From: an uncultured Subdoligranulum sp.
GTDB taxonomy: Bacteria > Bacillota > Clostridia > Oscillospirales > Ruminococcaceae
Length of the DNA: 64,000 nt
Assembly (NCBI GenBank): GCA_900545545.1
Contig: UQZO01000009.1
Coordinates: forward strand, 19,441 to 83,440
Direction: 5' to 3'
The notes under the pieces are model-generated. The model did not search any database. It saw only the letters and a program-made list of their open reading frames with translations, and was not told the DNA's origin. This document shows, one piece after another, positions 8,152 through 16,609 of the stretch (positions are counted from its first letter, which is position 1; each line of letters starts with the position of its first letter). Position numbers and translations under genes: made by a program.

Positions 8152-10416
8152 TTATGACACCTCTTTCGTATTGGTTGTGCCTGCCTTCTTGGGGCGGGCC
8201 GGCATAAGGGTACTATCTTTCTTATAAGAAAATAGCGCTGACAAACGATTTGCCAACATGGAATTTCGACGGTCGCTGCCGTCACGATGGATGGCCATGT
8301 ACAAAGCCTTTTTCTGCCCGACCAGAATCACCCGTTTCTTGGCGCGGGTAATGGCGGTGTAGATCAAGTTGCGGCTGAGCAGCTTGTAGAAGCTCTGCAG
8401 CATAGGAAGGATGACCACGGCATATTCGGCACCCTGACTTTTGTGAATCGTCAGAGCATAAGCAAGCTGGATGAATTCCATCTCGCTCTCGCCATACTGC
8501 ACGCTTCGGCCATCGCCAAAGTCAATTGTGACGGATAACTCATCATCTTCGTTTTTGCAGATGGATTGGATCGTGCCGGTATCTCCGTTGCTGATTTCGC
8601 CGTGATTCTTGGTCTGTACGACCCGATCTCCTTCCCGGAAAACCGTTTCGCCCTGGGACCATTCATTCACGCAGAATCGAGAGGGATTGACCTTGTCGCG
8701 GAGGGCAAGGTTCAAGCTTTTGACGCTCGCATCGCCACGGGAGGCAAAGGGGGACAAAACCTGAACATGGTCTATGCCTTCACGAGCAATTTCGTCCAGA
8801 TAGAGTCTCTGAACCATTGCGGCAGCGGCAGCTTCATCTGCGCAGGCCAGGAACTGGAAATCAGGCCCTTCCAAAAGGGTCGCCCGGTTTTGCTGAATCA
8901 GCTGGGCGTTCAAAGCAATGCGGCTGGTGCCACTTTGCCGGAATACCGTATCCAGACGTGTGACAGGCAAAACACCAGAGCAGATCAGGTCACGGAAAAC
9001 GTTGCCGGGGCCGACGCTTGGCAGCTGATCAGCATCACCTACCAGAAGTACTTTGGTGCCGGGGCGGATGCGTTGGAAAAGCTCCTCGGCCAACAGGATA
9101 TCGACCATAGAAGTTTCATCCACGACCACAAAATCGGCGGCAAGGGGAACCAACCCTTTCGTGTGATAAGCACTGCCTTCGCTTTTGGCAATCAGCCCCA
9201 AAGCGCTGTGCAGAGTCCCGGCGGGCAAACCGGTGCTCTGCATCATACGGCGAGCCGCACGCCCGGTGGGAGCCGCTTGCAAAATGCGCCCGCCCACCAG
9301 CTTTTGGTACACATCCAGAATCACCTTCAGGACAGTTGTTTTTCCGGTGCCGGGACCGCCCGTAAGAAGGGAGAGCGGCTGTGTCATGCAGTTGCGTACG
9401 GCTTCACATTGGCGGGCGGAAAGCATCAGCCCGAGTTCTTTCTGGCTTTGTTCCACTACGGCTTCCAAATGGGAAAATGCCTGTACCGGTTGTTTGGCAA
9501 GACTGGCAATTGCTTGCGCAGTGCGGTTCTCAGCTTCAAATAGCCGGCGCCGGTAAATCGCACCTTCATTGGCGATCAATTCCCGCCGCATGGAAAGTTC
9601 GTAAATCTGTGCAGCAATAAGGCTGTCCGGTACGGCTGAATCAGGATTGCTTCCCTTCAGAAGCCAGCTTGCCTGTCGACAAAGATCCTCTTGAGAGAGA
9701 AACACGTGACCTGCATGGCTGGCTTCATCCAACGCATAGAGAATGGCGCCCTGAATCCGCTGCGGATCGTCCGGTGCACAATGCATCCGCCGGGCAATCT
9801 CATCCACGGTCTTGAAACCAAATCCACGAATCCTGCAAAGGGAAAAGGGACTTTTGCGCAGAATCTGGACGGAGTTGCTTCCGAAATATTCCCGGATCTG
9901 CATACATTTGTGGATGTTGATGCCGAAGGGAGCCAGAAAACTCACAATCTCCCGCAGGGCGCGGCTGTTCCGATAGGTGGCAGTGATGCGCTCCAGCTTC
10001 TTGGCGGAGATCCCTTTGACCTGCAGCAGACGTTCCGGCGTCTTTTCCAGCACCTGAAGCGTATCCAGACCGAATGCGTCCACCAGCTGGCGGGCCGTTT
10101 TCGGGCCAATGCCTTTGATCAGTCCGGAGGAAAGGTACCCAAGGATGCCGGCTTCTGTGGTAGGCAGAATCTCCCGGTAGGAAAGAACAGATAGCTGTGG
10201 GCCATAACGGCTTTTCTCCCACTGCCCCTGCAATTCCACCTGAACTGTAGATGTTTCGGGCAAAAGACAGCCTGTGGCGGTAAAATGAATCTTTCCGTCA
10301 TGGTAATAGGAGCTGCGGGCGGCTACCGGAACCGTTTCGTCTTTGGTCTGGAAACTGCAGATGCAGTATCCGCTGCTTTCGTCCTTGAAGATGGTTTTCT
10401 CATAGGTGGCAATCAT
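8152..10416 (-). CDS. recD2: RecD2-type ATP-dependent DNA helicase
   Basis: A 754-residue superfamily 1B 5'-3' helicase. The N-terminal domain contains helix-hairpin-helix units (GLIKGIGPKTARQLVDAFG, ISAKKLERI). The core has Walker A LLTGGPGTGKTTVLKV at about residue 355, a DETSMVD Walker B, GDADQLPSVGPG, and C-terminal motifs including TIHKSQGAEY and YTAITRAK. That matches the RecD2 length (700-850). ATG 10416 is chosen because GGGAGGTGAT lies just upstream; it overlaps the preceding stop as ATGA. It probably unwinds DNA during element repair or replication after transfer. Confidence 0.95.
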   Translation of the reverse strand: MIATYEKTIFKDESSGYCICSFQTKDETVPVAARSSYYHDGKIHFTATGCLLPETSTVQVELQGQWEKSRYGPQLSVLSYREILPTTEAGILGYLSSGLIKGIGPKTARQLVDAFGLDTLQVLEKTPERLLQVKGISAKKLERITATYRNSRALREIVSFLAPFGINIHKCMQIREYFGSNSVQILRKSPFSLCRIRGFGFKTVDEIARRMHCAPDDPQRIQGAILYALDEASHAGHVFLSQEDLCRQASWLLKGSNPDSAVPDSLIAAQIYELSMRRELIANEGAIYRRRLFEAENRTAQAIASLAKQPVQAFSHLEAVVEQSQKELGLMLSARQCEAVRNCMTQPLSLLTGGPGTGKTTVLKVILDVYQKLVGGRILQAAPTGRAARRMMQSTGLPAGTLHSALGLIAKSEGSAYHTKGLVPLAADFVVVDETSMVDILLAEELFQRIRPGTKVLLVGDADQLPSVGPGNVFRDLICSGVLPVTRLDTVFRQSGTSRIALNAQLIQQNRATLLEGPDFQFLACADEAAAAAMVQRLYLDEIAREGIDHVQVLSPFASRGDASVKSLNLALRDKVNPSRFCVNEWSQGETVFREGDRVVQTKNHGEISNGDTGTIQSICKNEDDELSVTIDFGDGRSVQYGESEMEFIQLAYALTIHKSQGAEYAVVILPMLQSFYKLLSRNLIYTAITRAKKRVILVGQKKALYMAIHRDGSDRRNSMLANRLSALFSYKKDSTLMPARPKKAGTTNTKEVS

Positions 10417-10826
10417 AAGATCACCTCCCATCCAAGTCCTCGTTGCGTGATGAATCTGTGTACGGCGGTTTCGTTTTCGGGCTTGGCCACGATCAGCAGC
10501 CCCTTCTGAATGGCGTACAACAGCTCCTGCTGCATTTCATCAGTGACAGTGGAACCACAAACGAGAATCGCATCACATAAGCTGATCAGTTTCTCCCGGA
10601 ATTGGAGTGACAGCCCAAATTGAATGGGGTCATCAAGATCCAGCAGATAGGGCAGATATGCTTGCGGTGATAAGGCTTGGCAGCCATATTCCTCCATGGC
10701 GTCTATGGCGAATTGCTCTGCACGCTTTTGGTTGTCGTACACGATGAAATCATCACAGGCGCGCATAGGTGCACAGATGTAGACCTTTTGAGAGCAAAGC
10801 AGTTCCTGGCGTGTTTTGACATTCAT
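10413..10826 (-). CDS. DUF4406/DUF7768-like deoxyribosyltransferase-fold protein
   Basis: A 137-residue protein with the Rossmann-like pattern of nucleoside deoxyribosyltransferase relatives: VYICAPMRA at the start of strand 1, ALSPQAYLPYLLDLDDP, and CDAILVCGSTVTDEMQQEL. These element- and phage-borne relatives are mostly uncharacterised. Coupled by a 4-base overlap to recD2 downstream and to the exonuclease upstream, it is part of the same polycistronic unit. No function beyond possible nucleotide/NAD-type ligand binding can be claimed. Confidence 0.75.
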   Translation of the reverse strand: MNVKTRQELLCSQKVYICAPMRACDDFIVYDNQKRAEQFAIDAMEEYGCQALSPQAYLPYLLDLDDPIQFGLSLQFREKLISLCDAILVCGSTVTDEMQQELLYAIQKGLLIVAKPENETAVHRFITQRGLGWEVIL

Positions 10827-11866
10827 GTTTTTTTCTCCTCCTTTGTTTTCACGGTGCAGGAACGGCTTTCACTTACAGACACAAAGGCGTCATATACCGC
10901 AGGGTATTCGAGCTTGAGCCGTTCCAGATCCTCTTTTTTAATGGTGTGACGGTAACGGGACGCATAGCTGACAGTGTACACGACACCATCTGCGGTCAGC
11001 GTGGCCCGTTCGGCGGTGCCCATAGCATCCAGTATGGAAGCGGCCGCTTCTTTGATCCGGCGATCCACTTCTTTGGCCTTTTGCTCATAGTCCCGTTTCA
11101 TTGCCGTCAGCTGCACATAGCGCTGCAGATCCAAGGCCAAAACAGGGGCAAGCAAAACCGTCGGCTGCTCAGGGTCAGAGGGACCGTAATGCTTGCGCAG
11201 ACTGGCCAGAACCAGATCCCCGTTTTCGGTGTAGGGTGGTTCGACGCCGGCCTGCACACAGTCTTCCCAGAAATGCTGCTCGTTTTGGATCAGGTCCTCC
11301 TCCAGGTCAAGATCGCGTTCGATGTAGCGCTTGACGAAGTCCGCCTCCGAATTGGAAAACAGGCAGGCAATCCAGACAAAGTCCAAGTTCATGACCGCCA
11401 TATAGTGGCGGCATTGAAGCTCGTAGTTATAGGGAATACAGTCGTCGGCCCATTTGCCTTTATTGTTTGGGTGGGAGGTCTTGCATTCCAGAATGCCGTG
11501 TCTGCCGTCATCGGTCTCGATGAAATAGTCCACATCCGCCTGCATAAAGGGATACAGCGGATGACGAAACATTTTCTGGATCTGGTAGACACGATAGCCG
11601 GTCTGTCTGGCAAAAATCTCTGCAACCAGCGGTTCCAGCAAATGCCCGACCTTCAGGGTGACCCAGTTGGGCTTGTCCTGAATGGCAGGTGCGATTCCGC
11701 GCTTGTCATAGTAGAGATCACGGGTGGTACAGAAAGGAGAGCAGCCCATCACAGCAGAGCTGTCACTGCCGCCAATCCCTTTGCGCCGCCATTCCAGCCA
11801 TTCCGATTCCGGCATCCCGGCGGTACTGACAACTTCCACCGGTTTGTAATCAAGATTCAGAGCCAT
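10823..11866 (-). CDS. YqaJ-family viral recombinase exonuclease
   Basis: A 347-residue lambda-exonuclease-type nuclease. The motif GIGGSDSSAVMGCSPF at about 30-45 starts the fold, GHLLEPLVAEIF supplies the conserved Glu, and the PD-(D/E)xK core is MQADVDYF then ILECKTS. The C-terminal third is a helical extension (LTAMKRDYEQKAKEVDRRIK). ATG 11866 has an AGGTG site; the in-frame GTG at 11875 falls on that site. It resects double-strand ends, working with an annealing protein; the 7397-8149 product is the candidate partner. Confidence 0.9.
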   Translation of the reverse strand: MALNLDYKPVEVVSTAGMPESEWLEWRRKGIGGSDSSAVMGCSPFCTTRDLYYDKRGIAPAIQDKPNWVTLKVGHLLEPLVAEIFARQTGYRVYQIQKMFRHPLYPFMQADVDYFIETDDGRHGILECKTSHPNNKGKWADDCIPYNYELQCRHYMAVMNLDFVWIACLFSNSEADFVKRYIERDLDLEEDLIQNEQHFWEDCVQAGVEPPYTENGDLVLASLRKHYGPSDPEQPTVLLAPVLALDLQRYVQLTAMKRDYEQKAKEVDRRIKEAAASILDAMGTAERATLTADGVVYTVSYASRYRHTIKKEDLERLKLEYPAVYDAFVSVSESRSCTVKTKEEKKT

Positions 11867-11876
11867 CTTTTTCACC

Positions 11877-13031
11877 TCACCATTTCAGTTCGCCGGGCAG
11901 GTCGTAAGCCGTCCAACGCATTTTCAGAGCACGTGCCAGGATCTCTTCCATGGCGGCAATCTTGGTGCCGGTGGCACCGTCGCGCTGCAGCAGGAAAAGA
12001 ACTTCGGTCATGGCCTGATAGACACCGTGGGCGGTGTCCGGCTCGTCACCGGTTTGGGCACGGTATTGCTCTACCACTTCCATAGCCAGGCGTTTCCCAA
12101 CGCCGAGCTCCTTCAGGACTGCCTGCATGACATTGGCAGGGTAGGCCAACTCAATGTCCAACAGTTCAGTAAGCGTGTCCAGGTTGCTCTGGTACTGGGC
12201 AAACAGTTTGACGAGGTTTTCATCGAACTGTGTCAGGTCCGCGCCGTTCTTGTGGTTTTCCCGGATGGGACTGCCCAGCGGAACAATTTTGGAGCCGGCA
12301 CCTTCCAGCAGCATGGGGTAAAGGTTGGCGCCGCTGATTCCCGTATTGGAGGTGCTTAGCCGAACAGCCGGCCGAATCGAGGTCTCGTCATCCAACAGGC
12401 CGTGACGGGCCAGCGCGGTGCGATAGGTCTCGATCAGGTCGTCCTGGTCGGTAAGTTCCCAGATTGCCGTAACCATCGAATGGTCGAAGGAACCGCCGGC
12501 GAAGGTATATCCGGGAAAATGATCCGAAAGATACTGCACGGCGTGCTGGAACAATTCGGGAATTTCCAGTACAGCATAATCGTTGGCATCACCGCCGTGG
12601 ACAGCTGAGATCTTGCCGTCGGAATACCACAACAGGGCGTTGCCGCGGGCAATGTTCAGACAGCGGTTCAGAACCTCGGCCAGATGGGGTTTACTTAACT
12701 GACTGAGGGCTGAACCACTGATACGTGCACGGTCCAGAATGGTCTTGATGGCACAGCTCCGAACAGGGGTCAATTCATCCTGCGCCTTCAGTAATAAGCG
12801 CGTGTGTTCCATTGTGTCATCCAGAATCCCTTCCGTGCCAAGATGTTCATACTGGCGATGCAGGGCCTGCGTGAGCGGATCCCCTTCGTCCAATGCGATG
12901 ATCTCAAGGTCATGGGCGGGGTGACGATCCCAGTGGGAACGAGACTGGATGTCTTTCAAAAAGTTCAGAAAATCGGATTCGTGCGCAAACGTCTGATGAA
13001 AAGCGTCTGCATAGGTCATGGTTGCATTCAT
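11877..13031 (-). CDS. Conserved hypothetical protein, first gene of the DNA-processing operon
   Basis: A 384-residue soluble acidic protein. I do not recognise its family with confidence; the segment LSTSNTGISGANLYPMLLEG and the layout recall phage/plasmid DUF932-type proteins, but this is weak. It is the first gene after the leader with two terminators (13093-13229) and is followed after 10 bases by the exonuclease, so it belongs to the recombination/replication block. ATG 13031 has an AAGGAAGG site 10 bases upstream. Confidence 0.7.
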   Translation of the reverse strand: MNATMTYADAFHQTFAHESDFLNFLKDIQSRSHWDRHPAHDLEIIALDEGDPLTQALHRQYEHLGTEGILDDTMEHTRLLLKAQDELTPVRSCAIKTILDRARISGSALSQLSKPHLAEVLNRCLNIARGNALLWYSDGKISAVHGGDANDYAVLEIPELFQHAVQYLSDHFPGYTFAGGSFDHSMVTAIWELTDQDDLIETYRTALARHGLLDDETSIRPAVRLSTSNTGISGANLYPMLLEGAGSKIVPLGSPIRENHKNGADLTQFDENLVKLFAQYQSNLDTLTELLDIELAYPANVMQAVLKELGVGKRLAMEVVEQYRAQTGDEPDTAHGVYQAMTEVLFLLQRDGATGTKIAAMEEILARALKMRWTAYDLPGELKW

Positions 13032-13092
13032 TGTTAGTTCGCCTTCCTTTTCAAAAAAATTGTATTTCCAAAGGCCGTGCGCCTTTTGGACA

Positions 13093-13153
13093 AAAGAAAA
13101 AGCGAGAATGACTTTCAGGTACAGCAGAAGCTGTGTGAAAGGATCATTCTCGC
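13093..13153 (-). terminator. Leader terminator 2 (proximal to gene)
   Basis: On the minus strand, stem GCGAGAATGA pairs with TCATTCTCGC (13144-13153 with 13102-13111), with inner pairs CTTTCA/TGAAAG and CAGC/GCTG, then TTTTTCTTTTG. This is a strong intrinsic terminator, but it sits inside the 5' leader, 60 bases before the 13031 start codon. Confidence 0.8.
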
Positions 13154-13175
13154 CGTGGATGACGGGGAGCCCGCC

Positions 13176-13229
13176 AAAAGAAAAAGCCCTGTATCAAGAT
13201 TGCCGGAAGGGCAAACTTTATACAGGGCT
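13176..13229 (-). terminator. Leader terminator 1 (proximal to promoter)
   Basis: On the minus strand, AGCCCTGTAT (13220-13229) pairs with ATACAGGGCT (13185-13194), with an inner TTGCC/GGCAA hairpin, then TTTTCTTTT. It is the first of two tandem intrinsic terminators between the predicted promoter at about 13290 and the first gene. Confidence 0.8.
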
Positions 13230-13270
13230 ACAAACTGAAATATAGGAATGTCACCGCACTGTGGCGGAAT

Positions 13271-13313
13271 ACAAAAATCAATTACAAGTATAGAATACCA
13301 CTATATATTGTGG
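13271..13313 (-). promoter_or_regulatory. Predicted promoter/operator of the DNA-processing operon
   Basis: The 13-mer ctatatattgtgg (13301-13313) occurs exactly, in inverted orientation, at 24508-24520 upstream of ssb. On the minus strand it is followed by GTGGTATTCTATACTTGTAA and TTGATTTTTG, which closely matches the ssb upstream region. TATACT (about 13288-13293) is a likely -10. The shared block suggests a common regulator for both operons. Confidence 0.55.
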
Positions 13314-13408
13314 GTGTCAATTCTTTCTTTGGAAGATGGAGAGGAACTTCTCTTCCGGGGGCGCTTGCGGGGGGCTGTGGGGACCAGGTGTTTTACTTTC
13401 CTTTTATG

Positions 13409-14620
13409 CTAATATTCCGTGCTGAGCAGGAAGTCTGCGATGTGCATGGTTTTGATCCCCTCGTAGTTTCCTCCGGCAAATGTGTCTGTTGTGAGAACAA
13501 ATTTGGGGTAATTATCGGGGATTTCAAGCAGACGAGCATATTCTCGTTTCTCGGTTTTTTCCGAGTTGATCTCCTGCGTGACCTGAACATAGATTTTTTC
13601 GTTTTGCCGGACGGCTACAAAATCAATCTCACCATCTCCGATTTTTCCGATGTTGACTGAGTAGCCCCGTCGGCACAGTTCCAGGTAGACAATATTTTCC
13701 AGGCTGGACGCCACGCTATCTGTGTTATAGCCGAGAACGCAGTACCGCAAGGAAACATCGGCCAGATAGAATTTTTCCTGCGTTTTCAGGATTTCCTTTC
13801 CCCGTAAATCATATCTCGAACAACGGTGAAGAAGGTAGGCCTTTTCCAGCTTGTCCAGATAACTGTAAACGGTTTCGTTGTCAAGAGACCGGTGTTCCGC
13901 CTTCAGGTAATCCGAAATGGATTTTGCGGAAAAGGTGTTGCCAACATTATTGAAAGTGTATTTTACAACACGCTCCAGCTGGTCGATTTTCCGAACCTGA
14001 TTTCTCTTTACAATATCCGAGAAGATCGTGGAGTTGTATATATCCCGGACAATCGTATAGATTTCATCTTGAGAATACGCCTGCAAATGTGTTGCCGGAA
14101 AACCTCCCAAGCGTACATAATTGGCAAGCTCTGCTTTCGGATCTCCGACAGGGGAAAATTTGCTTTTGAACATCAGATATTCGCCAAAAGACAAGGTGAA
14201 AATGCGAAAGGAAACATAGCGGCCGGTAAGGTAGGTGGCTATCTCAGAGGACATCATTCTGGAGTTGGAGCCTGTAATATACAAGTCAACATCAAAATCC
14301 GATGCCAAGGAATTCACAACCTTTTCCCAACCTTTGACTTCCTGGACTTCATCCAGAAACAAATAGGTTTTTCCGGTGGGGGAAAGCTGATTCTTTAACA
14401 GTGTGTATATCTGCTTGGCTGTCATATCCTCGTATTCCATAGAGTCAAAACGACAGCTTATAATGCGATCTTCTGGAATGTTTCGCTCCGTTTTCAGTCT
14501 CTCCATAATCATTTTCAGTATGGTAGACTTTCCGCAGCGGCGCACACCGGTAAGGATTTTTACAAAGGGAGTGTCCACGTAGGCCATGATCTTATTTACA
14601 TATAGGGGTCTATCGATCAT
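13409..14620 (-). CDS. AAA family ATPase with DUF4143 domain
   Basis: A 403-residue protein of the AAA_14/DUF4143 family. Walker A is VKILTGVRRCGKSTILKM at about residues 20-37, Walker B is KTYLFLDEVQEVKGWEK, sensor ITGSNSRMMSSEIATYLTGR follows, and the C-terminal DUF4143 half contains DYLKAEHRSLDNETVYSYLD and a nuclease-like end (GEIDFVAVRQNEKIYVQV). ATG 14620 is chosen because GGAGGTGATT lies just upstream. It is a stand-alone gene with its own palindromic promoter and lower GC than its neighbours, probably cargo. The biological role of the family is unclear. Confidence 0.88.
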   Translation of the reverse strand: MIDRPLYVNKIMAYVDTPFVKILTGVRRCGKSTILKMIMERLKTERNIPEDRIISCRFDSMEYEDMTAKQIYTLLKNQLSPTGKTYLFLDEVQEVKGWEKVVNSLASDFDVDLYITGSNSRMMSSEIATYLTGRYVSFRIFTLSFGEYLMFKSKFSPVGDPKAELANYVRLGGFPATHLQAYSQDEIYTIVRDIYNSTIFSDIVKRNQVRKIDQLERVVKYTFNNVGNTFSAKSISDYLKAEHRSLDNETVYSYLDKLEKAYLLHRCSRYDLRGKEILKTQEKFYLADVSLRYCVLGYNTDSVASSLENIVYLELCRRGYSVNIGKIGDGEIDFVAVRQNEKIYVQVTQEINSEKTEKREYARLLEIPDNYPKFVLTTDTFAGGNYEGIKTMHIADFLLSTEY

Positions 14621-14650
14621 TGTAATCACCTCCATTTGTAAAAAATTATA

Positions 14651-14703
14651 CCGCAAAACATATTATTGGTCAACAGTTTTGCGGTTTATATCCGCAAAAC
14701 TGT
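14651..14703 (-). promoter_or_regulatory. Palindromic operator upstream of the AAA/DUF4143 gene
   Basis: A perfect 12-bp inverted repeat, ACAGTTTTGCGG (14673-14684) and CCGCAAAACTGT (14692-14703), separated by 7 bases, plus a third ccgcaaaac copy at 14651-14659. It lies directly upstream of the ATPase gene and probably binds a dimeric repressor. Confidence 0.6.
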
Positions 14704-14725
14704 CCCTTGCTGGATTTGGAAATGT

Positions 14726-14895
14726 TCAAATCCAATTTTTACGCAGTCTAGCTGCCTTATGGCGGCCATCATAATCTTCTGAGCCCTTCGTTAAACGGTC
14801 AGGATGGAATCCGATCATTCCCGCCAGACAGGTCGTTTCGGCAACTTTAACAAGGGTATGATGTCATACTCGCGGGAACTGAACAGCACATTCAT
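14726..14895 (-). pseudogene. Short frameshifted reading frame
   Basis: ATG at 14895 with GGAGG upstream opens MNVLFSSREYDIIPLLKLP. The frame stops soon after, but a one-base shift near 14830 continues as LAGMIGFHPDRLTKGSEDY and on to a TGA at 14726, giving a protein of about 56 residues. The length of 170 bases (3n+2) fits a single indel. Family not recognised; it follows the zinc-ribbon gene after only 6 bases. Confidence 0.4.
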
Positions 14896-14901
14896 AATGG
14901 C

Positions 14902-16485
14902 TTATTCCTCCTGCGTTTTGCGAATACGGGCGCCCTGCTTCAGCGAAAGGCTTCCGGCGCTTTTTTCTTGCCCGATTTTGTATTGATTTACAAAAAGAAG
15001 GTCTTCGCGCCATCGGGAACAGGCTTCGGGAAGCGTGTTTTTCTGAAGCTGGATAAACTGCGTGAGCAGGGCAATGACCTCGTGCTTGGTGGCAAGTCCT
15101 TCTTCCAGGATATTGCTCAATACACGTTGCCGGGCTATCTGCGGAATACCGGCTTTGACGCTGTACCCGTTGCGGCTGAGTACGCTGTCCTGGGCGAACC
15201 GCTGCCAGGCGTCTTCCCCGCAGGAGATGGAATCATCAAATTGAAGCGTGAGCAGGAGGTCGCCGTACAGCTTGCGATAGGCATAATAGGATTTTAGGTT
15301 TATATAGTACTGCCCGCACCCCATGCAGAACTGCACATGAATTTCCACAGATTCTCCGGCCGCTGTCAGAACCAGCGCTTTTCTGTCGGTAATGGTGTCG
15401 CGCCCGTATTTTCGTTTGCAGCTTTCACAGCCGCACTTCTTGGCGTATACGAAAATCGAACGGCTTTCGTGCAGAGAGGATAGCTGAGGAAGATTATGGT
15501 CCCAGCTTTTGGGACCGTAGGGCAGCGTGGACGGCACGGGTACCGGCGGTTTTCGGTGCTCCAGCCGGACAACCTTTTCCCGGCACGCGGCAAGAGCTGT
15601 CGGCGCGGTTTGAAATTTGTTCGCATAGAACACTTTGATGATATCCGGTGCAATCTGGTTGCGAATTCTTTGGGCTTGGTCCGGCAGGCAAACGGGGAGA
15701 TCGCAATGTTGGCAGTACGCCACCTCAACATACACACAATGGTGTGCGCTCATATCCCGATAGACAACGCACTTTATGATCTTCTTCCCGGCAAAGGGCT
15801 GACCGCAGTAAGGGCAGCGGTTGCCGTTGGTCTCCCGTTGCAGAAGTACGGAATAAAACTGACCCGGATAGGCGGACTCCAGCACGGCTTTCCGATATTT
15901 TTTCTCCCGCTCCAGCTTCTGCAGGTGTGCGTCCTTATCGGTTTGCAGGGCCTGTAAAAAAGCGCGCTTCTTTTTGGATTTCCCCAGAAGATTTTCCGGA
16001 TCCATAAGTTCCAGATGATGGAGGGGGCGTACTTTTATGCGGCCGAGGGTAAACTCAGAGGGAAAAGCGTAAAACCTTTGGGTCTGCAGGTTGAAAAAGC
16101 CCTGAATACTTACAGAAGTGTCCTGTCCCAACGTGACGATGTCAATGCTTTTGACAATATGGGGGCCTTTCACCGAGCGATGTCCCTGACGGATTACGGT
16201 TATGGGTAAATCGCGAAAAATCGGATTTACAATATACATGGGCGGTTTCTTTTTGCCTGTATTGACCGTCGTGGAGAAGGCAGACCACTTCACCGGCTGC
16301 CCGCTTTCCGTCAATACCGGGTGTAATAGAACGAAAGGGTCATTGCTGTAGGTAACGCCGCATTGGGGACAGAGGGCGGCTTTTATAGATTGCTTCCCAT
16401 ACACAACATCGGTTGGATCATGAAGTGCTGTTTTATGTACAGGGCAGGCAATCGCGGTTTGATTTTTGTGGGAGATGTCCGACAT
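14902..16485 (-). CDS. Multi-zinc-ribbon hypothetical protein
   Basis: A 527-residue soluble protein that I cannot assign to a family. It carries at least five paired-cysteine modules: CPVH/CPQC near residues 10-40, RCPYCGQP at about 230, YCQHCDLPVC at about 265, GCESCKRKYG at about 365, and FCMGCGQYY at about 400, plus a C-terminal helical tail. ATG 16485 (MSDISHKNQ) has AGGAGG 8 bases upstream; longer in-frame extensions lack a site. It has its own extended -10 promoter. A structural zinc protein that binds nucleic acid or partner proteins is possible. Confidence 0.75.
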   Translation of the reverse strand: MSDISHKNQTAIACPVHKTALHDPTDVVYGKQSIKAALCPQCGVTYSNDPFVLLHPVLTESGQPVKWSAFSTTVNTGKKKPPMYIVNPIFRDLPITVIRQGHRSVKGPHIVKSIDIVTLGQDTSVSIQGFFNLQTQRFYAFPSEFTLGRIKVRPLHHLELMDPENLLGKSKKKRAFLQALQTDKDAHLQKLEREKKYRKAVLESAYPGQFYSVLLQRETNGNRCPYCGQPFAGKKIIKCVVYRDMSAHHCVYVEVAYCQHCDLPVCLPDQAQRIRNQIAPDIIKVFYANKFQTAPTALAACREKVVRLEHRKPPVPVPSTLPYGPKSWDHNLPQLSSLHESRSIFVYAKKCGCESCKRKYGRDTITDRKALVLTAAGESVEIHVQFCMGCGQYYINLKSYYAYRKLYGDLLLTLQFDDSISCGEDAWQRFAQDSVLSRNGYSVKAGIPQIARQRVLSNILEEGLATKHEVIALLTQFIQLQKNTLPEACSRWREDLLFVNQYKIGQEKSAGSLSLKQGARIRKTQEE

Positions 16486-16519
16486 TCCTGTTTGCCTCCT
16501 TCTGTAACAGCTTTTTGAC

Positions 16520-16547
16520 ATTATAGCACGTTTTTTCTTTGTTACAA
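16520..16547 (-). promoter_or_regulatory. Promoter of the zinc-ribbon gene
   Basis: On the minus strand, TTGTAA (16542-16547) and TATAAT (16520-16525) are 16 bases apart, with a TGC extended -10. The start codon is 35 bases downstream. The 11-base string attatagcacg recurs at the predicted transfer-operon promoter (about 52997). Confidence 0.65.
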
Positions 16548-16609
16548 AAGGTATTTTGTCGAAAGACTGCCATTTCTTTGGCTTTTCATAGAATCTGACA
16601 GAGATATTC

